DNA from: Paracoccus sediminilitoris
Lineage (GTDB): Bacteria; Pseudomonadota; Alphaproteobacteria; Rhodobacterales; Rhodobacteraceae
DNA: 64,000 bases
Assembly: GCF_003259195.1 (NCBI RefSeq)
Contig: NZ_QJPK01000001.1
Coordinates: forward strand, 1-64,000
Reading direction: 5' to 3'
In this document: piece after piece, positions 18,130-26,833 of the stretch
Layout of the letters: each line of letters starts with the position of its first letter
How positions within the stretch are numbered: the stretch's first letter is position 1
Program-made: the position numbers and the translations under genes
The notes under the pieces: generated by a model
Told to the model about the DNA's origin: nothing
Databases searched by the model: none
The model's input: the letters and a program-made list of their open reading frames with translations, nothing else

Positions 18130-19070
18130 CGACTTGGGCGATCTTTCTGCAAAATAGGTTGCGATCTGGGTGATGCCATTCGATCGCCAAATGCATCAGC
18201 GCGGCACGCTCTCCGCTTCCGCGTTTTCCCGCCCGCCAAAGGACCAGATGTTGCCTTAGATACTCCCTGCCCTGCCCGTCAAGACTGGGAATCAGCGGGT
18301 TTCGTAAAATTTGTCGGCGCCGCGGCAGGACAGGCAGGCGGGTACATCCTGCGTTCCGTTCTGCGCCAGCATGCCGGCCGCTTCGCGATCGCCGCCAGCC
18401 ATTCATCCTGGGACGGTTCGATCTGGGCGATGGCATGGGCCATGATACCACTGACCCGCTGCCCGCTGCCCGGACCGATAGGCGTCTAGGTTCATCTGGA
18501 TGTAATCGGGCTCAAGAATGTCTAGCCGGGGGCACGGCTTGTGCCTTGGGCACCGTGGCACCTCGCGCAAGCACCTTCGGGGGCCGGGTCGGTCATCGCC
18601 AGATAATCGGGTGCGGTCATGCCGCGGTCGATGGCGGTGGGGAAGGCGACCACCACCCAGGCCACGTCGGGGCGAGAGGGTGCCGGCCATGCGGGGATCC
18701 CGGACATCTTGCCGCCTTCTTGGACGATCCAGTTCATCTGCCCGGATCGCCAGTCGGCCTCGGCCTCTGCGATATGGGGCGACCGGGGAACTATCGACGC
18801 GATGGTCGCATCGGCCTCTGCCGCGGGGCGGGCATGGCACATGCGGAAGGCGCTGTCATATTGGCGGGCGCCCAGTTCGATCAGCGCAGGGTCGTCCAGA
18901 TCCTGCGGCACGGCGGTCGCCGAAGGGGCGCGCAGTTCGACCGCGTTTTCAAAGGTGGTGTGCAGAACCCAGTTCGTGATCGCCCAATGTCCGTTCTGTG
19001 CCGAGGTGTTGCAGAGACCCAGCAACACAACGGCTGCCCCGGCCAGCGCCTGCCCGGCATCCCCCGTCGC
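18130..19070 (-). pseudogene. Decayed membrane-anchored di-haem cytochrome c
   Basis: Pieces of one cytochrome c are spread over at least three frames. The first piece has a membrane anchor (GQALAGAAVVLLGL), then a haem site whose first Cys is lost (YDSAFRMCHA in place of CxxCH). It runs through GGKMSGIPAW and FPTAI to an intact CARCH. Reading then shifts to LDILEPDYIQMNLDAYRSGQR, shifts again near IMAHAIAQ, and again to ACLSCRGADKFYETR (His of the haem site also lost), an in-frame stop, and PLIPSLDGQGREYLRQHLVLW. Several frameshifts and two lost haem ligands make this a clear pseudogene of an oxidase-associated cytochrome c. Confidence 0.8.
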
Positions 19071-19405
19071 CGCGCCGCGAAGGCATCCTGCCCAAACGAA
19101 AATATCCCCGCCGGAAGAAAGCTGGCTTGCTTCAGCGCGAAACCCATCGGCAGCCGATAGGCAAGCCCCTGCGCCGCAGGCAGATGCCAGGCCCAGACCA
19201 GAAGGAATTCCAGCGCTGCCGCAATCAGCGGCGAGATGGCAAACCACCGGCCAAGCGCGGAAAAGCCCATGACTGACAGCGGCGCCGCCAACGCGACCAG
19301 CACCATGTGCAGCGGAAAACGCGGTGCCACATCCTTCAGCGGCAGCAACCAGATCGCCGCAAGCAACAGGACCCCGCCATATGCGCAAAGGGACCGGACC
19401 ATCAT
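18881..19405 (-). pseudogene. Truncated CtaG-like oxidase assembly protein
   Basis: The first roughly 120 codons read as a CtaG-family (caa3_CtaG) membrane protein: RFPLHMVLVALAAPLSVMG, LVWAWHLPAAQGLAYR and FALKQASFLPAGIF. The frame then shifts in a region of repeated Ala/Gly codons, and the last 55 residues are arginine-rich nonsense that overlaps the anchor of the cytochrome remnant. An intact homologue lies at 48160-48861. The start overlaps the end of the preceding small membrane protein gene by four bases. Confidence 0.7.
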
Positions 19406-19803
19406 CGGCAGCTCTCGATGAACAGGGCCGGCACCGCGACATAGACGACGCCCACGAACGAGATGATCGACAAAAGGAAGGCCGCGTGGCCCAGGAGGCG
19501 GGCAGGCCTTTCGACATGGTCGTCGTGGTCATGCGGCGCGCATTGGCAATAGGAATGCCAGCCCTGCCAGCCGATCACCAGCAGCGCCAACAGCGTCAGC
19601 CCCAGGATCGACAGCCGCAGAAAGGTGACGCCGTCCTGCGTACCGACCTTAGCACACCAGACAGCCGCGCCCGAATAGCAGAACAGGAAATGGAAGGCCC
19701 AGACCGTGGGGGCCAGCGCGATGCGGAACAGGCTGCCCGTGGCGCTGCGGAATCCATCTTGGTCCTGCCACGGGCTGATGCCAGTCATCCGATCCTCTTT
19801 CAT
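19402..19803 (-). CDS. Small oxidase-associated membrane protein, intact frame in a decayed cluster
   Basis: A 133-residue frame with two or three membrane helices. SLFRIALAPTVWAFHFLFCYSGAAVWCA parallels IRIALPLTMWLAAFSAVYGLNGWLC in the small protein at 43742-44047 of the intact oxidase cluster, and a second helix (LRLSILGLTLLALLVIG) matches too. It also has the metal-ligand-like string CQCAPHDHDDH. Its ATG overlaps the stop of the preceding oxidase remnant (ATGA), so the original operon junction survives. Its neighbours are broken, so it may be expressed without function. Confidence 0.55.
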   Translation of the reverse strand: MKEDRMTGISPWQDQDGFRSATGSLFRIALAPTVWAFHFLFCYSGAAVWCAKVGTQDGVTFLRLSILGLTLLALLVIGWQGWHSYCQCAPHDHDDHVERPARLLGHAAFLLSIISFVGVVYVAVPALFIESCR

Positions 19804-20226
19804 AGCAGCCTCGGCGCAAGACCGATGACGGTGGCCGTGACCAGCACCGTCAGGACATGAAAGTGCCAATAGAGAGAGACGTTCCACAGATCGGCATCAT
19901 GATCGCGGTCGATCTTGCCAAAAGATCGTGCCGGATAGGCAATATGACTGCATCAGCACGCCGACCAGCACATGCGCCGCCGTCCAGATTACCAGCGCGC
20001 AGATGATCGCGGGATAGACACGGCTGGACGGCGACAGATCCAGCACCGAGAGAGCGATCAGCCCGCCTCCGTCTAAGGCCGCCACGGGGGCGGCGGTCAG
20101 CGCCGCGCGGGTGGCCAAGTTCCTGGCGCTTTGGTTCAGGCTGCACGCAGCCTGGGTCAGCCCCCAGGCCAGCAAGGCCCCACCACCACGATCGGCAAAT
20201 GCACCCCCGCGCCGATGATGATTCAA
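19800..20226 (-). pseudogene. C-terminal remnant of fused haem-copper oxidase subunit I/III
   Basis: Two adjacent frames carry the tail of a subunit III-like domain: LLAWGLTQAAC, then LDLSPSSRVYPAIICALVIWTAAHVLVGVLMQ, then after a shift DLWNVSLYWHFHVLTVLVTATVIGLAPRLL and a stop. The same tail layout is seen at the end of the intact fused protein at 44047-46494. The whole subunit I part and most of subunit III are missing, so a large deletion joined this tail to the subunit II remnant just upstream. Confidence 0.75.
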
Positions 20227-20471
20227 TTGGCATGACGCCGGGCGAAATGCCCGCGATCAACTTGGGTAAAATACAGGAACAGCCCGTTCAGGCCCAGCCA
20301 CAGGGCCACAGCGTCCCCCAGCATCACCAGAAAGTGCAGGTAAACCTGCGCTGGATCCTTGCCTCCGGGTGCCAGCGCCGATTGTCGCCCCGCGCAGCCG
20401 CCCAGAAGCAGGATGCCCGGCAGCGGCAATATCCGGGTGGCGCAGGTGGTAAATTTGCGGCTGATCGGCAT
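20223..20471 (-). pseudogene. Truncated oxidase subunit II (CoxB/CyoA-like) remnant
   Basis: An 82-residue frame beginning MPISRKF, with a lipobox (LLLGGC), the subunit II start-of-mature pattern CAGRQSALAPGG, and the first membrane helix (FLVMLGDAVALWLGLNGLFLYF). It stops before the second helix and has no cupredoxin domain. Comparable intact protein: 46491-47153. It marks the 5-prime end of the decayed oxidase cluster, 317 bases from the divergent nasT start. Confidence 0.65.
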
Positions 20472-20760
20472 GACGGGCCCATGATGCCCTGCCCCTGCCG
20501 ATCCCGCGAATGCGACGGGCTTGCAAACCCTCTCTGCGGCCGGGGCATCCGGAATCGCGCTGATCCGCATGATCATCCGGCGGTGGCCCCCGCCATCCTG
20601 CCGGGTCATCGTCAGCGGCGCTCATCGACACGGCTAGCCAGATTACAAGGTGGCAGACCCTGCCGCCCCGCCCCGAATTGACGACGCTTGTGCCGATAAA
20701 TCCGGCAGATCGGTGACAGGGTTCCCTTGCCGCATGGTTTTGCCTTGCCGGAACCGCTGG

Positions 20761-20782
20761 CCCATGGGAACGGTCCCGTGGG
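20761..20782 (+). promoter_or_regulatory. Hairpin just upstream of nasT
   Basis: CCCATGGGA (20761-20769) pairs with TCCCGTGGG (20774-20782) in nine pairs, one of them G-T, around the loop ACGG. It ends six bases before the nasT ATG and overlaps the G-rich stretch that would serve as ribosome binding site. It could modulate nasT translation. There is no T-run, so it is not an ordinary terminator. Confidence 0.4.
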
Positions 20783-20788
20783 GGACCC

Positions 20789-21376
20789 ATGTCGAAAAAG
20801 CTTCTGATCCTTGTTGTCGAACAGGACCATGTCCGGGCGCAGTCCATCGCGGACGGGCTGAGAGAGGCTGGCGATCACGATATCCGCATCATCGCCGAAC
20901 AGACCGCGCTTGCGCGGCGGGTGGCGGAGATCAGGCCCGATGTCGTCCTGATCGACATCGCCAATCCCTCCCGCGACATCCTAGAGGAGCTTGCGCTGGC
21001 GTCGGGACCGGCGGAACGCCCTGTCGCCATGTTTGTCGACCGCTCGGACGAGGGGCTGACCCGGCTGGCGATCGAGGCGGGAATTTCGGCCTATGTCGTG
21101 GACGGGTTGCGCGCCGACCGCCTGAAACCGGTCATCGACGCCGCCATCGTCCGGTTTCACATGCTGCAGCAGCTGCGGGCCGAACTGGCGGCGACACGGG
21201 CGGCCTTGGAAGAACGCAAGATCGTCGATCAGGCCAAGGCGGTGCTGATGAAAGCACGCGGTATCGGCGAAGACGAAGCCTATGCCCTTCTGCGAAAGAC
21301 CGCGATGGACCAGGGCAAGCGCATCGGCGAGATCGCGCAGCATCTCATCACCGCGGCAGGATTGCTGGGACGATGA
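20789..21376 (+). CDS. nasT: Nitrate-responsive antiterminator NasT (ANTAR response regulator)
   Basis: A 195-residue RNA-binding regulator. An N-terminal receiver-like domain (LILVVEQDHVRAQSI, then DVVLIDIANPS) is followed by a coiled linker and a C-terminal ANTAR domain at about 128-190: EERKIVDQAKAVLMKARGIGEDEAYALLRKTAMDQGK, with the conserved helices and aromatic/alanine positions. In Paracoccus and Azotobacter, NasT binds paired hairpins in the nas leader and prevents termination, and NasS holds it inactive without nitrate. It overlaps nasS by four bases. Matching hairpins are present at 22690-22731. Confidence 0.93.
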   Translation: MSKKLLILVVEQDHVRAQSIADGLREAGDHDIRIIAEQTALARRVAEIRPDVVLIDIANPSRDILEELALASGPAERPVAMFVDRSDEGLTRLAIEAGISAYVVDGLRADRLKPVIDAAIVRFHMLQQLRAELAATRAALEERKIVDQAKAVLMKARGIGEDEAYALLRKTAMDQGKRIGEIAQHLITAAGLLGR

Positions 21377-22554
21377 TCGCGCTGCGCCTTGGATACATCC
21401 CGCTGATCGATGCGGCGCCGTTGATCGTCGCGCACGAGTTGGGCTTTGCCGCCGAGGAAGGGTTGCAACTGCACCTGATCCGCCTGGGTGCCTGGGCGCA
21501 AAGCCGCGATATGCTGGGTGCCGGGCTGATCGACGCCGCGCATATGCTGGTGCCGATGCCCGTCGGTCAGGCCTTGGGCCTGGGTCCCGACCTGCTGGCA
21601 CTGGACCTGGTGATGTTCCTGTCCCATGGCGGCCAGGCCGTCGCCGTCAGCCGAGAGCTGGAGCGTCGGATGCGCGCCGATGGGCATGGTTTCGACTTTG
21701 CCGATGCCCGCCGGGCCGGGCTGGCATTGCGCCGCGCGGTCCGGGGGCCATTGCGGGTCGGCGTGCCCTTCATGTTCTCGACCCAAGTGGAGCTGATCCA
21801 CCGCTGGCTGTCCGCCTGCGGGTTCACCCCGACGGATCTGCAGATCAAGACCGTCCCGCCGCCGATGATGGCCGATGCCTTGGCCGCAAACGACATCGAC
21901 GCCTTCTGCGTGGGCGAGCCTTGGGCCTCGTTCGCGGTGGAACGCGGCATCGCGGCCCTGCTGCTGCCCGGCACGGCAATCTGGGCGGCGCCGCCCGAAA
22001 AGGGACTGGTCCTGCGCCATGACGACGCCGAAAGCCGCCCCGAACAGACCGGCGCGCTGATGCGGGCCCTGTGGCGTGCCGGGCGGTGGCTGGACGACCC
22101 CGACCATCGCGGCACGGCGGCCGAAATCATCTCCAGGCCCTGTTATCTGGACCTGCCTTCGGAACTGGCCGAACGGGGTTTGACGGGACGGCTGCTGATT
22201 TCTCCGGGCGGGCAGACGCGCGACGTTCCGGAGTTTCTGGCCTTCAACGCCGGGGCTGCCAGTTTTCCGTGGAAAAGCCTGGCCGCCCTTTTTGCCGACG
22301 GCATCGCGCGCCGGCACGGGCTTGATCCCGGTCCGGCGAAGCAGGCCGCCATGGCACGGTTCCGGACCGATCTGTACCGTCAGCACCTGCGCCCTGCCGG
22401 TGCGGCCCTGCCCGGCGCCTCGCTGCGGGTCGAGGGGGGCATCACGCGCGACCGCATCGTTCCCGCCGAGCGGGGCCAGATGATTCTGCGCGCCGACGGC
22501 TTCTTCGACGGCTTCGTCTTCGACCCGTCCGCCCCCGATCCGTCGACAAACTGA
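21373..22554 (+). CDS. nasS: Nitrate/nitrite sensor NasS
   Basis: A 393-residue protein of the NrtA/SsuA-type solute-binding fold without a signal peptide, as expected for the cytoplasmic sensor NasS. It starts LRLGYIPLIDAAPLIVAHELGF, the NrtA-like first strand and helix. Further family segments are GVPFMFSTQVELIHRWL, VPPPMMADALAANDIDAFCVGEPWA, and the domain II pattern PEKGLVLRHD. It binds nitrate or nitrite and releases NasT. ATGA overlap with nasT indicates coupled expression of the pair. Confidence 0.92.
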   Translation: MIALRLGYIPLIDAAPLIVAHELGFAAEEGLQLHLIRLGAWAQSRDMLGAGLIDAAHMLVPMPVGQALGLGPDLLALDLVMFLSHGGQAVAVSRELERRMRADGHGFDFADARRAGLALRRAVRGPLRVGVPFMFSTQVELIHRWLSACGFTPTDLQIKTVPPPMMADALAANDIDAFCVGEPWASFAVERGIAALLLPGTAIWAAPPEKGLVLRHDDAESRPEQTGALMRALWRAGRWLDDPDHRGTAAEIISRPCYLDLPSELAERGLTGRLLISPGGQTRDVPEFLAFNAGAASFPWKSLAALFADGIARRHGLDPGPAKQAAMARFRTDLYRQHLRPAGAALPGASLRVEGGITRDRIVPAERGQMILRADGFFDGFVFDPSAPDPSTN

Positions 22555-22635
22555 TCGCCAATCGGGCAGTCGCGACACCATTCGCTGATTTGACGGGCGC
22601 AGGCCCGGTTTTCCGGACTCTGTCGCCTGTTGTCC

Positions 22636-22650
22636 CTGCACGACGCTTGC
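22636..22650 (+). promoter_or_regulatory. Candidate sigma-54 promoter for the nas structural genes
   Basis: CTGCACG-ACGC-TTGC matches the -24/-12 consensus TGGCACG-N4-TTGC with exact spacing; only the first two positions of the -24 element differ. Transcription would start near 22661, about 30 bases before the ANTAR hairpins. This fits the NtrC dependence known for nas operons in Paracoccus. The match is by eye. Confidence 0.45.
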
Positions 22651-22689
22651 GCGCAGCGCCCTGACTGGCGATCGTCATGACATGGGCCG

Positions 22690-22731
22690 GGCGCAATGGC
22701 GCGCCAGATGCCTGCTCGCAACGATGCGGCA
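22690..22731 (+). promoter_or_regulatory. Tandem ANTAR-target hairpins in the nas leader
   Basis: Two hairpins with six-base loops fit the ANTAR RNA rule of A at loop position 1 and G at position 4. P1: GGCGC (22690-22694), loop AATGGC, GCGCC (22701-22705). P2: TGC-T-CGC (22713-22719, T bulged), loop AACGAT, GCG-GCA (22726-22731). A third stem, TCCGCG-AGGA-CGCGGA (22737-22752), follows directly and could act in attenuation, though it lacks a T-run. The element lies in the 288-base gap between nasS and nasA, exactly where NasT acts in relatives. Confidence 0.75.
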
Positions 22732-22842
22732 CGATTTCCGCGAGGACGCGGACCTCAGACAGCTTGACTGCATGGACAGCCGCCCGCACTCGCGGGTGCC
22801 CCCTCCGTGCCGTCCGATCAACGCCAGTCATCGGAGTATCCC

Positions 22843-24048
22843 ATGTCCCCCATCCCGCAGCAGGCCTCGGGCCGCGCGCTTGGCCTCTCCACCTTCGCCT
22901 TCACCGTCTGTTTCGCCGTATGGACGATCTTTTCCATCATCGGCATCCAGATCGCCCAGCAGTTGAACCTGACCGACACGCAGTTCGGGTTCCTGGTCGG
23001 CCTGCCGATCCTGTCGGGATCGCTGACGCGGATCGCCCTGGGCATCGCCACCGACCGCTTGGGTGGTCGCTTGGTCTATACGCTGACGATGCTGACCGCC
23101 GCTTTGGCCACCCTCGCACTCAGCTGGGCCACAACCTATCCGCAGATGCTGGTCGCGGCGCTTGGCGTCGGTGTCGCGGGCGGGTCTTTCGCGGTCGGCG
23201 TCGCCTATGTGTCGCGCTTTTACGCGGATGCGCGGCAGGGAACGGCGCTTGGCATCTTCGGGGTCGGCAATGTCGGGGCCGCCGTCACCAAATTCACGGC
23301 GCCCTTCGTCATGGTCGCGTTGGGCTGGCAGACGACGGCGCAAATCTGGGCGCTGGCACTGGCCATCACGGCGATCCTTTTCTGGGTCTTCAGCCAGGAT
23401 GATCCGGTCACCGTCGCCCGTCGCAGCGGCGCCGCGCCGCAGCGCAGCCTGCGGGCCGAGTTCGCGCCGCTGAGAAATCGCCAGGTCTGGCGCTTTTCGG
23501 CCTATTACTTCTTCAGCTTCGGCGCCTTCGTCGCCCTGGCCCTGTGGCTGCCCCACTATCTGATCGGCGTCTATGGCCTGGACGTGAAGACCGCCGGCAT
23601 GGTCGGCGCGGCCTATTCGATCCCCGCTTCGGTGTTCCGGGCCTATGGTGGCGTGCTGTCGGACCGGATCGGCGCGCGCAAGGTGCTTTATGCGACCTTC
23701 GCCGTGTCGCTGGCCGCGACCGCCATGCTGTCGGCCAGCGTCCCCTTGCCCGTCTTTCTGGTGGTGATCTTCGTCCTTGGCTTCGTGATGAGCTTGGGGA
23801 AGGCCGCCGTCTACAAGCACATCCCCACCTATTACCCGCAAAACGTCGGTGCGGTCGGCGGGTTGGTCGGCATGATCGGCGGCTTGGGCGGCTTTGTCCT
23901 GCCGCTTGTCTTCGGTGCGCTGAAAGACGCCACCGGACAATGGACCAGCTGCTTCATGGTCCTCTTTGTCCTGGTCGCCGCATGCGCCGTCTGGATGCAT
24001 GCCTCGATCCGCCGGAAGACCCGCCCCGCCACGCTGCAAGCCGCCTGA
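22843..24048 (+). CDS. nasA: Nitrate/nitrite MFS transporter NasA
   Basis: A 401-residue transporter of the nitrate/nitrite porter (NNP) branch of the MFS. About twelve membrane helices are visible. The NNP signatures are present: GGSFAVGVAYVSRFY and GIFGVGNVGAAVTKF in the first half, and GKAAVYKHIPTYYPQNVGAVGGLVGMIGGLGGF in the second. It imports nitrate (or nitrite) for assimilation. The start at 22843 has a GGAG ribosome site; an upstream ATG at 22807 does not. It is the first structural gene after the leader RNA, 13 bases ahead of nasB. Confidence 0.93.
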   Translation: MSPIPQQASGRALGLSTFAFTVCFAVWTIFSIIGIQIAQQLNLTDTQFGFLVGLPILSGSLTRIALGIATDRLGGRLVYTLTMLTAALATLALSWATTYPQMLVAALGVGVAGGSFAVGVAYVSRFYADARQGTALGIFGVGNVGAAVTKFTAPFVMVALGWQTTAQIWALALAITAILFWVFSQDDPVTVARRSGAAPQRSLRAEFAPLRNRQVWRFSAYYFFSFGAFVALALWLPHYLIGVYGLDVKTAGMVGAAYSIPASVFRAYGGVLSDRIGARKVLYATFAVSLAATAMLSASVPLPVFLVVIFVLGFVMSLGKAAVYKHIPTYYPQNVGAVGGLVGMIGGLGGFVLPLVFGALKDATGQWTSCFMVLFVLVAACAVWMHASIRRKTRPATLQAA

Positions 24049-24061
24049 GAAGGAACAGCCC

Positions 24062-26491
24062 ATGAAAAAGAAACTTGTCGTCATCGGCGCCGGCATGGCC
24101 TCTGGCCGCCTGCTGGAACACCTGTTCGAAACCGTGCCCGACGCGTGGGAAGTCACCCTTTTCAACGCGGAACCGCGCGGCAACTACAACCGGCTGATGC
24201 TGTCGCCGGTCCTGTCGGGGGAAAAGACCTATGACCAGATCGTCACGCATGATGCCGACTGGTACGCGGCCCACGGCGTCGATTGCCGCTTTGGCCAGCC
24301 TGTCATCCGCATCGACCGCGACGCGCGCGTCGTTCATTCCAACCAAAGCAGCGCGGAATATGACGCGCTGGTGATTGCCACGGGGTCCGCGCCCTTCATC
24401 ATCCCCGTCCCCGGCAAGGATCTGCCCGGCGTCGTCGCCTATCGCGATCTGGAAGACACGCAGGCGATGATGGCGACCGCCGGCAAGGATGCCGTCGTGA
24501 TCGGCGGCGGCCTTCTGGGATTGGAGGCTGCAGCGGGCATGGCCGCACAGGGCGCCCGCGTCACCGTGATCCACCTGATGGATCACCTGATGGAACGTCA
24601 GCTGGACCCTGCGGCGGGATACTTGCTGCAAAAGGACCTCGAGCGTCGCGGCATCACCGTCCATTGCAAGGGCGCCACCAAGGCGATCCTGGGCAAGGAC
24701 CGGGCCGAGGCCGTGCTGCTGGAAGACGGCACTGTCCATCCCGCCGATCTGGTCTGCATGGCCGTGGGCATCCGCCCGGAAACCCGCGTCGCCGTCGATG
24801 CGCATCTTGAGGTCGAGCGCGGCATCGTCGTCGACGACGCGCTGCGCACCAGCGATCCGCATATCTTCGCACTTGGCGAATGCGTGGAGCATCGCGGACA
24901 GCTGTTCGGCCTGGTCGCGCCGCTTTACGACCAAGCCAAGGTCCTGGCCAAGACCCTTGGCGATCAACCCGCCGAATTCCGCCCCGTCCAGACCGCGACC
25001 AAGCTGAAGGTCACCGGCTGCGACCTGTTCAGCGCGGGCGATTTCGCCGAAGGCGAGGGGCGCGAGGACATCGTCTTCCGCGATCCCGGACGCGGCATCT
25101 ACAAGCGGCTGGTCCTGCAGGACGACCGGATCATCGGCGTGGTCATGTATGGCGACACCGCCGACGGCAACTGGTTCTATGGCCTGATGAAGGACGGCAC
25201 CAATATCGCCGACATGCGCGACACCCTGATCTTCGGCCCGGCCTTTCAGGGGGGTGCCGCACCGGACCCTATGGCGGCCGTTGCAGCCTTGCCGCCTGAG
25301 GCGGAGATCTGCGGCTGCAACGGCGTCTGCAAGGGAACCATCGCCGAGGCTGTCCGGAACGGCGCGACCACGCTGGATGCGGTGCGCGGATGCACCAAGG
25401 CCAGCGCATCCTGCGGCACCTGCACCGGGCTGGTGGAACAGGTCATGGCGCTGACCCTTGGCAACACCGTCGTCAACGCCCCCGCCGGCATGTGCAAATG
25501 CACCGATCACAGCCACGAGGACGTGCGCCGACTGATCAAGTCGATGGGCCTCAGGTCCATTCCCGCCGTCATGCAGGATCTTGGGTGGAAAACCGTCGGC
25601 GGCTGCCATTCCTGCCGCCCGGCCCTGAACTTCTACCTGCTGGCCGAATGGCCGCTGGAATACCAGGACGACCGACAGTCGCGCTTCGTCAACGAACGCA
25701 ACCATGCCAACATCCAGAAGGACGGCACCTATTCGGTCGTCCCGCGCATGTGGGGCGGCGTCACCACGCCTGCCGAACTGCGCGCCATCGCCGATGCGGC
25801 CGACAAGTATGACGTGCCGATGGTCAAGGTGACTGGTGGCCAGCGCATCGACCTTCTGGGCGTCCGCAAGGAGGATCTGCCCCATATGTGGGCCGATCTG
25901 AACGCCGCCGGGCTGGTATCCGGCCACGCCTATTCCAAGGGCCTGCGCACCGTGAAGACCTGCGTCGGCAGCGAATTCTGCCGCTTTGGCACGCAGGATT
26001 CGACCGGGTTGGGCATCAGGCTGGAAAAGCTGCTGTGGGGGTCATGGACACCGCACAAGGTCAAGCTGGGCGTGTCCGGCTGCCCGCGCAACTGCGCCGA
26101 GGCGACCTGCAAGGATGTCGGCATCGTCTGCGTCGACAGCGGCTTCAACATCAGTGTCGCCGGCGCGGCGGGGATGGAGGTGAAAGAGACCGAACATCTT
26201 GCCTCGACGCCTTCCGAGGACGAAGCGGTCGAGATCATCACCGCCTTCGTGCAGCTTTACCGCGAAGAGGCCAAATATCTTGATCGCGCGTGGAAATGGG
26301 TCGCCAAGGTGGGCCTGGACTGGGTGACGGCCCGCGTCGTCGACGACCTGCCCAATCGCCGACGCCTGGTCGAGCGGTTCGAGATCAGCCAGTCCGTCTA
26401 TCGCCGCGACCCCTGGGCCGACCTGTCCACCCCAGCCGAGACGCCCAAATGGGGGCCCCTTGCCGACCTGACCCTGGAGGCCGCCGAATGA
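24062..26491 (+). CDS. nasB: NAD(P)H-dependent assimilatory nitrite reductase, large subunit
   Basis: An 809-residue nitrite reductase (NirB type) that reduces nitrite to ammonium. The N-terminal FAD/NAD(P) domain starts VVIGAGMASGRLLE, with the second dinucleotide fold AVVIGGGLLGLEAA. Two BFD-like [2Fe-2S] domains follow, with CGCNGVC at about 416 and CKC at about 477 plus their downstream CxxC pairs. The sirohaem/4Fe-4S domain has TCVGSEFC at about 633-640 and SGCPRNC at about 675-679. The start at 24062 has AGGAACAG ahead of it. It overlaps the Rieske gene by four bases. Confidence 0.95.
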   Translation: MKKKLVVIGAGMASGRLLEHLFETVPDAWEVTLFNAEPRGNYNRLMLSPVLSGEKTYDQIVTHDADWYAAHGVDCRFGQPVIRIDRDARVVHSNQSSAEYDALVIATGSAPFIIPVPGKDLPGVVAYRDLEDTQAMMATAGKDAVVIGGGLLGLEAAAGMAAQGARVTVIHLMDHLMERQLDPAAGYLLQKDLERRGITVHCKGATKAILGKDRAEAVLLEDGTVHPADLVCMAVGIRPETRVAVDAHLEVERGIVVDDALRTSDPHIFALGECVEHRGQLFGLVAPLYDQAKVLAKTLGDQPAEFRPVQTATKLKVTGCDLFSAGDFAEGEGREDIVFRDPGRGIYKRLVLQDDRIIGVVMYGDTADGNWFYGLMKDGTNIADMRDTLIFGPAFQGGAAPDPMAAVAALPPEAEICGCNGVCKGTIAEAVRNGATTLDAVRGCTKASASCGTCTGLVEQVMALTLGNTVVNAPAGMCKCTDHSHEDVRRLIKSMGLRSIPAVMQDLGWKTVGGCHSCRPALNFYLLAEWPLEYQDDRQSRFVNERNHANIQKDGTYSVVPRMWGGVTTPAELRAIADAADKYDVPMVKVTGGQRIDLLGVRKEDLPHMWADLNAAGLVSGHAYSKGLRTVKTCVGSEFCRFGTQDSTGLGIRLEKLLWGSWTPHKVKLGVSGCPRNCAEATCKDVGIVCVDSGFNISVAGAAGMEVKETEHLASTPSEDEAVEIITAFVQLYREEAKYLDRAWKWVAKVGLDWVTARVVDDLPNRRRLVERFEISQSVYRRDPWADLSTPAETPKWGPLADLTLEAAE

Positions 26492-26823
26492 CCCGTTTCA
26501 TTGATCTCGCATCGCTGGAGGACATTCCCCGGCAAGGCGCACGCCTGATCCGCACCGCCGCGGGATGCGTCGCCGTGTTCCGCACCGCAGATGACAGCGT
26601 CTTCGCGCTGGACGACCGCTGTCCGCACAAGGGCGGCCCCCTGTCGGAAGGTATCGTGCATGGCCACCAGGTGACCTGCCCGCTGCACAACTGGGTCTTC
26701 GATCTGAACACCGGCACCGCGCAAGGCACCGACGAAGGTGCCGTCCGCACCTGGCCGGTCACGGTCAGCAATGGCCGGGTGCTGATCTCGGCCGATCTTC
26801 TCTCCCGCCATCAAGCCGCCTGA
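26488..26823 (+). CDS. nasG: Rieske [2Fe-2S] small subunit of nitrite reductase (NirD/NasG)
   Basis: A 111-residue Rieske protein of the NirD type. The cluster ligands are in CPHKGGPL and CPLHNWVFDL, giving the full CxH...CxxH set. It passes electrons within the nitrite reductase or to nitrate reductase, as shown for NasG in Paracoccus denitrificans. The ATG overlaps the nasB stop (ATGA), and eleven bases with a good AAGGA site separate it from cynS. Confidence 0.93.
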   Translation: MTRFIDLASLEDIPRQGARLIRTAAGCVAVFRTADDSVFALDDRCPHKGGPLSEGIVHGHQVTCPLHNWVFDLNTGTAQGTDEGAVRTWPVTVSNGRVLISADLLSRHQAA

Positions 26824-26833
26824 AAGGACCACC

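Noticed and set aside
18035..18451. Single intact minus-strand gene of 138 codons
   Set aside because: Only its middle matches cytochrome c; both ends are out-of-frame nonsense, so it is treated as part of the cytochrome pseudogene.
22772..22806. Second hairpin CCCGC-ACTC-GCGGG before nasA as the leader terminator
   Set aside because: It is a short five-pair stem followed by C-rich sequence with no T-run, so it is not convincing as a terminator.
23954..25927. Long minus-strand frame opposite nasB
   Set aside because: It is the shadow of a clear nitrite reductase gene, with His/Gln/Arg-rich nonsense composition.
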